From contig OW799237.1 in the NCBI GenBank assembly GCA_941918925.1, forward strand, positions 72,551,126 through 72,615,125: 64,000 bases of DNA. The letters run 5' to 3'. Both the position numbers and the translations under genes were made by a program. The DNA is from Phyto melanocephala (Eukaryota; Arthropoda; Insecta; Diptera; Rhinophoridae). The notes beneath the pieces are model-generated. The model made no database searches. It was not told the DNA's origin and was given only the letters and a program-made list of their open reading frames with translations. How positions within the stretch are numbered: position 1 is the stretch's first letter; every line of letters begins with the position of its first letter. Positions 9,620 to 20,318 of the stretch are shown piece by piece.

Positions 9620-10684
9620 ATGCCTTCTTCAGACGTTTTGGTAAGCAAAGTTGTAGTTCATCCATTGGTCTTGTTGTCTGTAGTGGATCATTTCAATCGT
9701 ATGGGAAAAATTGGCAATCAGAAACGAGTAGTTGGCGTTTTATTGGGTTGCTGGAGAGCTAAGGGTGTATTGGACATATCCAACAGTTTTGCAGGTAATT
9801 TTTTATTTACTAATATTAACAATTATTTTTATAAATCTGTTTTAGTGCCTTTTGATGAGGATGATAAAGATAAATCAGTGTGGTTTTTAGATCATGACTA
9901 TTTGGAAAACATGTATGGTATGTTTAAAAAGGTCAATGCTAAAGAACGTGTTGTGGGCTGGTACCACACTGGACCCAAACTTCATCAAAATGATATTGCC
10001 ATTAACGAACTAATAAGACGTTATTGTCCCAACTCGGTATTAGTAATAATTGATGCTAAACCTAAAGATTTAGGACTACCAACAGAAGCCTATATAGCCG
10101 TAGAGGAAGTGCATGATGATGGTTCACCCACAAGCAAAACTTTTGAGCATGTGCCCAGTGAAATTGGTGCAGAAGAGGCAGAGGAAGTGGGTGTAGAACA
10201 TTTACTGCGGGACATTAAGGACACAACCGTCGGCAGTTTATCACAAAAGATCACTAACCAACTGATGGGACTACGTGGCCTTAAGGCTCAATTAAATGAT
10301 ATCAAGAATTATTTGCAAAGAGTTGGTGATGGCAAAATGCCTATCAATTATCAAATTGTCTATCAACTACAGGATATTTTCAATTTGTTACCCGACATTA
10401 CAAACGACCAATTCACAGAGACCATGTATGTGAAAACAAATGATCAAATGTTGGTAGTTTACTTAGCATCCATGGTCCGTTCCATAATTGCTCTTCATAA
10501 TCTAATTAATAATAAATTGGCCAATCGTGACGCTGAAGAAGGGAAGGATAAAAAAGGCGATGACAAGACGAAAGAAAGCAAAGAAAAAGAAAACAAAGAC
10601 ACCAAGGATAAAAAGAATGGCTCAGATTCCGAAAAAACCGACAAGAGTAAGGATGATTCTAATTCAAAGAGCAGTAAGAAATAG
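9620..10684 (+). CDS. Rpn8: 26S proteasome non-ATPase regulatory subunit 7 (Rpn8/Mov34)
   Basis: Exons 9620-9794 and 9846-10684 join to 1014 nt, 337 residues, close to the length usual for insect Rpn8. The N-terminal MPN domain (residues about 8-140: [47 protein letters not shown]) lacks the JAMM metal ligands: YHTGPKLH stands where Rpn11 has HSHPGFG. It is therefore the non-catalytic partner of Rpn11 in the 19S lid, supporting substrate deubiquitination in cytosol and nucleus. The middle and C-terminal helices ([40 protein letters not shown]) belong to the lid helical bundle. The tail is a Lys/Glu/Asp-rich, low-complexity stretch, as in other flies. The ATG has a good context (AAAAAATGCC). 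Read without splicing, the frame stays open at 354 codons, but the extra 17 residues interrupt conserved SFAVPFDEDD. Confidence 0.95.
   Translation: MPSSDVLVSKVVVHPLVLLSVVDHFNRMGKIGNQKRVVGVLLGCWRAKGVLDISNSFAGNFLFTNINNYFYKSVLVPFDEDDKDKSVWFLDHDYLENMYGMFKKVNAKERVVGWYHTGPKLHQNDIAINELIRRYCPNSVLVIIDAKPKDLGLPTEAYIAVEEVHDDGSPTSKTFEHVPSEIGAEEAEEVGVEHLLRDIKDTTVGSLSQKITNQLMGLRGLKAQLNDIKNYLQRVGDGKMPINYQIVYQLQDIFNLLPDITNDQFTETMYVKTNDQMLVVYLASMVRSIIALHNLINNKLANRDAEEGKDKKGDDKTKESKEKENKDTKDKKNGSDSEKTDKSKDDSNSKSSKK
9795..9845 (+). other. Rpn8: 51-nt in-frame intron of Rpn8
   Basis: GTAATTTTTT...CTGTTTTAG interrupts the Ala-Val junction of NSFA|VPFDEDD. It is 51 nt, a multiple of three, with no stop in frame, and AT-rich as fly introns are. 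Retention would insert 17 residues rich in Asn, Phe and Tyr. Confidence 0.9.
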
Positions 10685-10843
10685 GAGAGAAGAAAAAAGA
10701 AAAAGAAGCCTAGACGTAAGAAGAAACGTGACTAAAACTATTCACTCTTCATTATTCGCTTACAAATTTTCGGGCTCTTTATTCGTCAAAAATCATTACA
10801 AATTTAAACAATTTCAATATTATTATTTCTTTTTAAAAATATT

Positions 10844-10872
10844 TAATAAAAAACTAATTCGTAATAAATATT
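10844..10872 (+). terminator. Rpn8: Rpn8 polyadenylation signals
   Basis: AATAAA at 10844-10849 and a second AATAAA at about 10864 lie 160-180 nt after the Rpn8 stop. They are the best candidates for the 3' end of the transcript. Confidence 0.6.
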
Positions 10873-11760
10873 GAAAATAGAATCCCGACGGAAACTATGC
10901 TATTTTCACACCAAGTAATTTAAAAAATCTTAATTCGCCTTTTTTAGTAACAATAAATGTGTTTGAATGGAAAATGCTTAAATTTGAATGAAAATGTTTC
11001 CGCTGTTCTTAAGGCTTTTTTTGCTAACGTTTGGTTAAATAAAAGTAGAATAAAATTCTATAAAAAATTATTAAAAAATATTAGTTAATGTTATGTTGAA
11101 CTTGTTGATTTTCATTTGACTATTTTTCATGTCGATTAAAACCATATAACGGAGTAAAATTTTCAGTTTTACATTATTTTTAGCTTTAAAATTTAAACTT
11201 TATTTATAAAGCATACAATCTTCGTTGAGCAAACATCGGTTTTTGGTCAAAGGCTTTCTACTAACGGAAAATAAATGTGACACGCTCAATTTTACGCCCA
11301 CTACCCATTAAACGCTTTATCTCAAATTCATATAATTTCTCTATAAATAAATATTTTGGAAGAATAATGGGCTATATTGAAATATATATGTAAGTTGCAT
11401 TTATTAGCAGAAACTACTTCGACACGCCTACTATGACGCCCACTTTTCACGTAATCTACCGTTAATGAAATTTAAAAGCTCATAAAACCGACGTTATTAG
11501 AAGTATGATGATGAAATTTGCTACAGATATTCTTCTAGTCAATGTCATTATTATGCCAGAAAATTAAGGTGACACGCCCACTTTACCGCCTTCCTCCCAT
11601 ATAACGCTTTTTCTTAAATTCACATAATTTCTGTATGGACAAAGCTTTTTGAAGAATAAAGGACTATATTGAAATACCTAAGTTGTATATACATGCAAAA
11701 ACTAAATTGACACTCCTACTTTAACGCCCACTTCCACTAAAAGGCTAAATTTACAAAAAA
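10873..11760. repeat. Degenerate repeat with GACACGCC/ACGCCCAC motifs
   Basis: Two to three diverged units of about 300 bp (around 11270-11440, 11565-11735) share CACGCC, ACGCCCACTNNCC, CATATAATTTCTNTAT, GAAGAATAANGG and CTATATTGAAAT. Similar sequence occurs at 59890-60080. No coding potential. The first few hundred bases are unassigned. Confidence 0.5.
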
Positions 11761-11808
11761 TTTTTATAGCATATCGTAGTTATACAAAGAAAGTGATACA
11801 TATTTTAA

Positions 11809-12682
11809 ACAAGTAAGAGCGCTATATTCGGCCGTGCCGAATCTTATATACCCTTCACAACGTGTAGTCATGCAATAACAGTAGTTTGTATCACCATTTA
11901 TCTCATATGAAATACGTACATACATATAAAAAATATACATATATAAAAAACATCCCATTGTAAAATTATAAATTTACGTATGTATGTTAAAAAAAAAATA
12001 AAAAAAAAATTTAAAAAAAAAAATTTTTTAAAAAAATTTAAAAAAAAATTAAAAAAAAAAATTTAAAAAAAAAAATTTTAAAAAAGTAATTAAAATATAT
12101 ATAATTAATATAAAACAAAAAAAAAATAAAAAAAAAATTAAAAAAAAAAATAATAAAAATATAAATAATATATTAAAAAAAAAATAAAAAAAAAATAAAA
12201 AAAAAATTAAAAAAAAAAATTAAAAAAAAAATTTTTAAAATATAAAAAAATTTTTTTTTTGGCTCAGCTGGGATTCGATCCCACGTTTACTTTAGCCAAT
12301 ATACAAGTTTGTATGTATGTATGTTGTTGTTGTAATGTTGTTTTTGTGAAAAAAAAATCGAGGTGGTCGTGGGTTTTTGCTCATATCTCAGTTGTTTATG
12401 TACCGATGTTTCTGATTTTCAATAGCGATATACTCCCGAATATTTCTGATATTTTAATACCTCACCCGGGTCCAAGTGATGTCGGGGGGCTTCAAAAAGT
12501 TGATTTCAACATACACACGGACAGACGGTCAGACGGACAGACTGACAGAGCTTAATTGACTTCCCTATTCATAAGCTTTCAGAAAATATATACTTTATGG
12601 GGTCGGAAATGAAAATTGTAGAAATTTCACACGGAATGACAAACCTATATATACCCTTTTTCACTGTGTGAAGGGTATAAAA
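11809..12682 (+). mobile_element. TTCGGC-palindrome/GGGTATA repeat, copy 1
   Basis: Starts ACAAGTAAGAGCGCTATATT, followed by ATTCGGCCGTGCCGAAT (near palindrome) and ATATACCCTTCACAACG; ends CACTGTGTGAAGGGTATAAA. TATACCCTTCAC and GTGAAGGGTATA are inverse. The middle (11980-12260) is an A-rich tract of almost only A and T. Near-identical copies lie at 29689, 35433, 45305 and 48512. Open frames starting MAQLGFD are shared by-products. I cannot name the family. Confidence 0.75.
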
Positions 12683-14824
12683 AGAGATTATTTCATAGCG
12701 ATTACTGTTCATAAAAAAATAATAAATTTTGTACTAAAAAAGTACAAAAAATTGGTGATGGGTATATAAAAATTGGCACAGCAGAAAATAGTGCTTTTAA
12801 TAAAAAGTTTTTTTACAATAGTAAACAAGGTGGATGGATATGCCTTGATAGTAAAAAATAATAATAATTGAATTCGCCTTGAAATTTGGTAATGAGAAAG
12901 TTGAGTTGACTTTTAGACGATCAAACTGGGTAAAGTTGACAACGACAATAAGGGAGTAAATGCAATAGTGTGTTTCCATTCCAACCAAAACAAGTTGTAC
13001 ATTCTTGAATGTATTTTTTTATTCTTAGCAAATGCAAAACTGGTTTAAGTGAATTAAAGTAAACTAAATAGAAAATTAAACAAGAATACATTTAATTGCT
13101 TTTTAACCGTTTAAAGAATGAGTTTGATAATAGTGAGCTCAAAAAAGGAAACAAATATTTAAGAACCAGCAAGTTTTTTAACTGGTCTATGCAAAAAGGG
13201 TTACAGAGAGGCCTTCATTAGAAAATCATTTAGAAGCTCAATGCCTTTGAAGGACTTGTTCGAAATGTATTCATTGTGACATTATAATGACAGTATATAA
13301 AGAATTTATATATTTTAAAAAATAAAAGATGAAATATTTATCTCAGTCTGTATTTACTTAAATTGAACAAGTTTTCTTTCAGAAAAATTTCTTTTCCTTT
13401 CGTATTGTTTGCGAGGGAAATCAGTTCATAATTGCATGTTTTGTTTTGTCTTTCGTAAGTAAGATTACTATTGAAAATTCCCTTTACCATCATGTACGTG
13501 GTAAGGTACCACACCGTACTTCCGCCTCGATTTTAGATTGAGTGTTCTACGCCATTTTGCTTTATTACTTGTGTCGCCATTTCTAATTTTGAATTTTAGG
13601 GCTTGTCAAACCCTTTCATTTAATACCCATATTGATGGGGTTGAGAAAATAAATTCTCTGCAATTTGGATAGGGCGCCATTTCGGATTTTAACTTCTTCA
13701 TAGAATACTGTATTCTACAGGTCAAGCCCTTTTATTTTATATCATTATTGTATTGCTGTAATTAATATATGGATGTATAGATAAACAGATATTTAGCACG
13801 CCATCTTAAATTGTATTTTTTTTGAGTATTTTACTATTCAGGGCCGTTTTTTAATATAAATATTGAGATGGTTGAAATGGGTAAATTTTTTTTAATTACT
13901 AGATTTGTTCCATATGAAAAATTAATGTACGTCATTTTGTAGTTGCGGCCATCATGGATTAAAAATTTTTTATAGTGTGTTATATTCTCCTCGTTAAGCC
14001 TTTTTTTACACCCATGTAGATCCTTTCTGTTGTCTAGAAGCTAAAAATTCCGATTTTCGTTTGTTAATTTTAGCAAAAATACCTGAATTTTCTTTGAAGT
14101 TTTTGTTTTTCTTTGCATAAACAAAGGAAAATTAAAATAATTTTACCTGATAATAATTTAGAGTGAGGTATTTAAAAAAAAACCATAAAAATTAAAACAA
14201 AAATATTAAATTTTATAAATAAATTACTTGTGTCGTGTTCTCCACCCAATGAAAATAAACACACTTTAGCAATAAAGTGCCGTTATTCTGCCGACATTTT
14301 TGCTTATGCTTAGCAATGAAAATTGCTACGTGGATACCCAGCGTAATGACAAAGCTACCACAGGTCAAGGGTATAATAAAACTTTTTGCAATAAGAGTTT
14401 TTCTGTGTGAATGTTTTTCAAACCATTTTTATTTAAACTGGCAAAACCCGGATCGATTTGCTGGCACCAACAAAGTTTTTGCATTGTTTGTGTTAGAAGA
14501 TGGATATTAATATTGTCTGCCACAATACATATGTATGTTTGGTATGACATAATTGTCATAATTAGTTTTGAATTTGTTTGAGGGTATCACTCACCCTTTT
14601 TCGATCCTTATCACTTTTGATCTTATAAGGAAATTGTTATCAAATGTAGCTCGTACTACTTCTTTTTTTGGTATTAGGGGTTCCATGTCCTCTGCTCTGA
14701 TATCGCAGCAAATTATACGGACCTCTGACAGTTATAGTTCTGCAGACATTTTATTCAATTTATATTTTATTTAATTTAATTACAATTTTTATTAAACTGT
14801 CTAATACCAGGATTGAAAATCTAA
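12683..14824. repeat. Old repeat relics around AAATGGCG and GGGCTTGAC motifs
   Basis: Stretches such as CGCCATTT, GGGCTTGTCAAACCCTTTC and CAGGTCAAGCCCTTTTAT recur, in either orientation, at 15480-15720, 18400-18560, 36840-36910 and 44690-45070. They appear to be diverged pieces of one larger element whose end carries the TTCGGC/GGGTATA motifs. No gene was found here. Confidence 0.4.
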
Positions 14825-14832
14825 CTTTTATA

Positions 14833-15041
14833 CAAGGCATATTTATTCATCAGGTAATTGCAGTTCGGAGAGAACTTTTTTGTTTATATTTTTTATATAT
14901 GAAGTTTGACATTCGAAATAAATTAGAAAAGAGAGAAAATAATTTTTTATTTATGTATTTTGACAGCTGAAACTTAAAATAAGTGTTGAAAAAAATAATC
15001 AGCTGTCGAATCAAGAGTACCTGATGAATAAATATGCCTTG
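14833..15041. mobile_element. MITE, CAAGGCATATTTATTCATCAGG family, copy 2 (intact)
   Basis: CAAGGCATATTTATTCATCA at the left and its exact complement at the right (TIR at least 24 bp), with a perfect 8-bp duplication CTTTTATA at 14825-14832 and 15042-15049. It is 209 bp without coding capacity. An 8-bp TSD suggests hAT-type mobilisation. An ATAT repeat follows at 15112-15136. Confidence 0.9.
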
Positions 15042-15049
15042 CTTTTATA

Positions 15050-15798
15050 GTTTCTTAAATATTTCATACAATAAGCTTTTTGTATGAAATACGACAAATG
15101 AGATAAGAGTTATATATATATATATATATATATATATTCCCTATCCTATCCTATAAGGAGCATAGGGCCTCAAGACAAGAGTTAATTACACAAAATTTTG
15201 ACGTAATAAAAACCTTGTTTTGTAAATATTAACACAAAACTATTTTTTCAACACTAGAGTAATTAATAGACACGTTTGCTACTATTTGTTAATATATCAA
15301 GCTCCTAAAAAATTTAATTAATCTAAAAACACAAAAATACAAGCCGTAGTCTCGAAAACTATTACTGAGAAAAACTGATAAATCGGCTTGAAGCCAACTG
15401 AGTTATAAGCACAAAAATGCCATTGTTTCGGTGTTGTTTCTAATATTTTCAAACGAAAATAGATTTTTTAGCTTTTGGACTACATGGAGGAGCGATATGG
15501 ATATCAAAGAATAAAGGGCTTGACAAGAAAAATATATTACACTTTAAAAAATGTTGAAACTCAAGATGGCAGCCACTACAAAATGGCGTGCAAATAGTTT
15601 TTATATTGGTCAAATCTAGTAATTGAAAACGTACTCACTTTATCGCCCTCAATTTTGGTATTAACGAAAGGGCTTGATCAGTAAGCTACGGAATAAATTA
15701 AATTCAAAATGGCGTCGGAAATAAAATGGTGGTTATAAAGTTCAAATACAGTAATTACGGCTTTGCCCTTTTCAACCCCCCCAATATATATATATATA
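15050..15798. repeat. Relic of the AAATGGCG repeat family
   Basis: Diverged copy of the repeat seen at 43860-44180 (shared: GTCTCGAAAACTATTACTGAG, AAATCGGCTTGAAGCCAACT, AAAATGGCG, GGGCTTGA). It includes an AT dinucleotide tract. No gene. Confidence 0.45.
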
Positions 15799-18332
15799 TC
15801 TATATATATAAAAATCAATGTGTGTTTGTATGTTTGTTTGTGCTTTATAGACGGCTAAACGGCTGGACCGATTTCCTTGAAATTTTCACAGAATCTTTCT
15901 GTATGTCTGGAAGGAACTATAGGCTATACTTTCGTTTGAAATTGTAAGTGGGCGGGGTGCCACGCCCTATTAAAGAATAAGTATTAAATATTATATATCA
16001 CGAAAGTTAATGCAGGTAGAGTCTTCAAATTAAGTACGGTAAGCTTTGACATCCACACGAACATTTGGGTAAAAAATGGGCGGACTTGGAATAGTAGGCG
16101 TGGCTATATGAATTGAATACTAAAATTCGTATATTTGGAAAACGAAATCGATTAGAGTAGTAAAATTTCGCAAGAGCAACTTTGACATCCAAATAAACAT
16201 TTCTGGAAAAAATGGGTACATTGGCAATAGTGGGCGTGGCACCTGCCATATGAATTAAATACTAAAATTTGTATATCTGGAAAACGATATCGATTAGAGT
16301 ACTAAAATTTTGCAAGAGGAACTTTGACATCCAAATAAACATTTCTTGAAAAAATGGGTACATTGGCAATAGTGGGCGTGGCACCTGCCATATGAATTAA
16401 ATACTAAAATTTTTATATCTGGAAAGCGATATCGATTAGAGTACCAATATTCTACAAGAGCAACTTTGACACCCAAATGAACATTTTTGGAAAAAAAGGG
16501 TACATTAGATATAGTGGGCGTGGCACCTGCCATATGAATTAAATACTAAAATTTTTATATCTGGAAAACGATATCGATTAGAGTACTAAAATTTTGCAAG
16601 GGCAACTTTGACATCCAAATAAACATTTTTGGAAAAAATGGGTACATTACCAATAGTGGGCGTGGCACCAACATATGAATTAAATACTAAAATTTGTATA
16701 TCTGGAAAACGATATCGATTAGAGTACTAAAATTGTGCAAGGGCAACTTTGACATACAAATAAACATTTTTGTAAAAAATGGGTACATTAGCAATAGTGG
16801 GCGTGGCACCTGCCATATGAATTAAATACTAAAATTTGTATATCTGGAAAACGAAATCGATTAGAGTACTAAAATTCTACAAGAGCAAATTTGACACCCA
16901 AATGAACATTTAGGCAAGAAATGGATGCATTATCAGTAATGGGCGTGGCACCAACATATGAATTATATACTAAAATTCGTATATTTGGAAAACGAAATCG
17001 ATTAGAGTAGTAAAATTTTGCAAGAGCAACTTTGACATGCAAATAAACATTTCTGTAAAAAATGGGTACATTAGCAGTAGTGGGCATGGCACCTGCCAAA
17101 TGAATTAAATACTAAAATTTTTATATCTGGAAAACGATATCGATTAGAGTACTAAAATTTTGTAAGAGCAACTTTGACATGCAAATAAACATTTCTGTAA
17201 AAAATGGGTACATTAGCAGTAGTGGGCATGACACCTGCCATATGAATTAAATACTAAAATTTGTATATCTGGAAAACGATATCGATTAGAGTACCAATAT
17301 TCTACAAATGCAACTTTGACACCCAAGTAAACATTTTTGGAAAAAATGGGTACATTATATATAGTGGGCGTGGCACCTGCAATATGAATTAAATACTAAA
17401 ATTTTTATATCTGGAAAACGATATCGATTAGAGTACTAAAATTTTGCCAGTGCAAGTTTGACACCTAAATAAACATTTCTGGAATAAAATGGGTACATTA
17501 CAAAAAGTGGGCGTGGCAGCTCTCATAGCAATTGAATACTAAAATTCGTATATTTGGGAAGCGATAATAGTTAGAGTACCAAAATTTTTGCACGAAAAGC
17601 TTTGACATCTATATGACTATTTTGTTAAGAAACGAATGCTTTAGTGATAGTGGGCGTGGCACTTTTCATATGAATTAAATACAAAAAATCTATATATATA
17701 AAAATCAATGTGTGTTTGTATGTTTGTATGTTTATATGTTTGTTTGTGCTTTATAGACGGTTAAACGGCTGGACCGATTTCCTTGAAATTTTCACAGAAT
17801 CTTTCTGTATGTCTGGAAAGAACTATAGGCTATACCTTGATTCGAAATTGTAAGTGGGCGGGGTGCCACGCCCTATTAAAGAATAAGTATTAAATATTAT
17901 ATATCACGAGTCTTCAAGTTAAGTACGGTACACTTTGACATCCACACGAACATTTGGGTAAAAAATGGGCGGACTTGCAACAGTAGGCGTGGCCACATGA
18001 ATTAAATACTAAAATTCGTATATGTGGAAAACGATATCGATTAGAGTAGTAAAATTTTGCAAGAGCAACTTTGACACACAAATTAACATTTAGGCAAGAA
18101 ATGGGTGCATTATCAATAGTGGGCGTGGCACCTACCATATGAATTAAATACTAAAATTCGTATATTTGGAAAACGATATCGATTAGAGTAGTAAATTCTT
18201 GCAAGAGCAACTTTGACACCCAAATGAACATTTAGGGATGAAATAGGTGCATTAACAAAAGTGGGCGTGGCACCTGCCATATGAATTAAATACTAAAATT
18301 TGGGGTGGCGAAGCACACCGGGTATTAGCTAG
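15799..18332 (+). mobile_element. Helitron with about twelve 142-bp tandem units
   Basis: The 5' end is A|TCTATATATATAAAAATCAA and the 3' end GGCGAAGCACACCGGG...CTAG|T at 18332. Between them are about twelve units of about 142 bp, each with GGGCGTGGCACC, CATATGAATTAAATACTAAA, TGGAAAACGATATCGATTAG and CTTTGACATCCAAATAAACA. A second complete 5' end lies inside at 17699. No coding sequence survives; the small minus-strand frames of the MAGATPTI type are by-products of the units. Confidence 0.85.
17699..18332 (+). mobile_element. Second Helitron 5' end sharing the same 3' end
   Basis: TCTATATATATAAAAATCAA recurs at 17699, preceded by A, and is followed by the same leader (ACGGTTAAACGGCTGGACCG, GTAAGTGGGCGGGGTGCCAC). 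It gives a short complete 634-bp Helitron with about three internal units. The outer element either lost its own 3' end or was extended by tandem insertion. Confidence 0.75.
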
Positions 18333-18984
18333 TATATATATATATATATCAAATGAATGAATGACCAGTCAAATACAGTTAAGGTAAAAAAGTAGAAGGC
18401 TAGAATCCGTGATGGCGTCTTAAACAAAATGGCGAATAATTTTTTTTCTTAATCTAATCATCATGGGTATCAAATGAAAGAGATTGACTAGCAGAATATA
18501 ACTAAATAAAAATTCAAAATCAAAGATGGCATCGGAAATAATAGAGCAAAATGGCGTTAACATCAAATCTGAAATCTTGGAAAAGCGACAATATCGTTGC
18601 TGTCTATGTACATGATGGTGGAGTGTATTATCAGATTCGGCATGGCTGAATATAGCATTCTAACTTGTTTAATTTCAAATTCGCATGTCGTAAACTAAGT
18701 AAGAACTGAACAACTTCTGTAAGTCCATAAAATTAATATTATTTAATTTAAATTATTAAAATCATGTAGTTATTTGTTGCTATAAAAGCAGATATTTATT
18801 TGAGTACCTACTTTTAAGCGTGGCTGGAAGGTGCTTGCTTCCAATGATATCGCTGTGTTAAAAATAATGGGTTCAGATGCCGAAATGTAAGTAGTGTATA
18901 ACTGTTTTTCGTAGTACTTTCAACTCATTTTTGTGTAATGAGAGTTTTTGCTGGGTATCAACGTGATTTTTCAAAATTAAATAT
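18333..18984. repeat. Relic ending in a decayed TTCGGC motif
   Basis: An (AT)n tract, then AAATGGCG/GGGCTTGA-type relic sequence ending in AGATTCGGCATGGCTGAATA and TAGCATTCTAACTTGTT at 18632-18671, a mutated version of the TTCGGC terminus. No gene. Confidence 0.45.
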
Positions 18985-19440
18985 TACATTTATTCAATTT
19001 TAACTCAAGACCCTTTGAACTCAATCGTATAAGAACCTCTTCGGCAACTTTCAGGTGAGTTTCAAAGTCTGAAGTTGCTATTGTTATATCATCCATATAT
19101 ACAACAACTTTTCCTTTCAAAATATAGATCATAAAACGTTGAAAAAATGCCGGTGCATTTTTTTAACCAAATGGCATTTTCCTATATTCGTACTCCTCTC
19201 TAGGTGTTACAAATGAAGTATATTTCACTGAATCTTCATGCATTTCTACCTGATGAAACCCATTCCTTAAATCTAAAGCAGTGAAATATTTTGCCCCCTT
19301 AAGTTGTTCAAAACAATCTCAATAACTGGCATAGGATAATTGTCCCTAACTGTTTTCTTATTTAAAAACCTGTAGTCAACACATAATCTGCCTTCACCAG
19401 CATTCTTTTCCCTTACTAAAACAGTGGCAGATGCATATGG
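18985..19440 (-). pseudogene. Ty3/gypsy reverse transcriptase fragment
   Basis: On the minus strand, starting at 19440: PYASATVLVREKNAGEGRLC, VDYRFLNKKTVRDNYPMP, then after a one-base frameshift YFTALDLRNGFHQVEM, a stop, NAPAFFQRF, and the catalytic VVYMDDITIA followed by ELKLNKC. These are the fingers and palm of a Ty3/gypsy reverse transcriptase. Protease, RNase H and LTRs are not attached. It is broken by at least one frameshift and one nonsense codon. It abuts an integrase fragment that points the other way. Confidence 0.85.
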
Positions 19441-19442
19441 CA

Positions 19443-20318
19443 TACGATTCACATTGATCACGATTGGTCCTTTGCCTTCTATTCTATCTGTTCGTAAACA
19501 TATTTTAGTTGTTGTGGACGGTTTTACTAAACACGTAAAATTATACCCTGTCAAATCAGTAAGTTGAAAGGAAGTGTGCATGTCGTTGCAAAAATATTTC
19601 GATAATTTTAGTCGACCAGTTCGGATAATTACTGATAGAGGTACTTGCTTTACTGCTAAAGAATTTTCAGCATTTCTGTCACAAAACAATATAAAACATA
19701 TTAAAATATCAGTAGCTTCCCCACAGGCAAATGGACAGGTGGAAAGAGTGAATCGAATTTTAAAATCAATGTTAGCTAAATTACCGGAACCTGTCACTCA
19801 CTCCGATTGGGTATCCAAACTGGTAAATGTTGAACTTGCTCTTATCAATACTATTCATTCAACAATCCGCAAATCTCCGTCTATACTATTATTTGGAGTT
19901 GAACAGAGATGTAGGATTATAGACGAACTAACAGAATTTTTGGAGGAAACTACTGATGCTGAGGTCGTTGACTTGAGAAAGTCTCGTGAAGAAGCTTTTA
20001 GGAACATAAACAAGTCGCAACAATACAGTCAGAAATATTTTCTGAGGCATAGTATTCCCGCGAAAGAATTTAAAGTGGGAGATTTTGTCGTCATGGAGAA
20101 CATAAGTTCATATGTCGGTTCGAACAGAAAATTGTAGGAAAAATGTAGAGGTCCCTATGTTATAAGAAAAAAGTTACCACATGATCGATATGTTATAACA
20201 GATATTGAATCAAATCAAATAACTCAAAAGCCGTATGATAGTGTAGTTGAATCAAGACGATTACGTTTGTGGTTAATACCAGATAATGAAATCAGTTCTA
20301 TTATTCCTTTCACCTAAG
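19443..20318 (+). pseudogene. Ty3/gypsy integrase fragment
   Basis: On the plus strand: HILVVVDGFTKHVKLYPVKS (first catalytic Asp), a TGA, then IITDRGTCFTAKEFSAFL (second Asp), SPQANGQVERVNRILKSML (catalytic Glu), and a C-terminal part (EFKVGDFVVMEN, a TAG, GPYVIRKKLPHDRYVI, SRRLRLWLIP) stopping at TAA near 20318. The DDE residues are visible but there are at least two nonsense codons, and a frameshift near 19460. It cannot be active. It lies head to head with the RT fragment at about 19440. Confidence 0.85.

Noticed and set aside
12259..12555. 98-residue frame starting MAQLGFD, repeated near 29793, 35400 and 45769
   Set aside because: It is the same stretch of the TTCGGC/GGGTATA repeat read in every copy, starting next to a low-complexity tract and ending in simple-repeat sequence. 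Similarity between copies reflects the repeat DNA, not protein selection.
16025..18138. MAGATPTI-type minus-strand frames as a small-protein family; also the array as CRISPR
   Set aside because: The frames are made by the 142-bp Helitron unit. The repeats are too long, contiguous without spacers and eukaryotic, so not CRISPR.
19273..19797. 174-residue minus-strand frame read as one protein
   Set aside because: Only the part from 19440 downward is RT; the rest is the antisense of the integrase fragment across an inversion junction.
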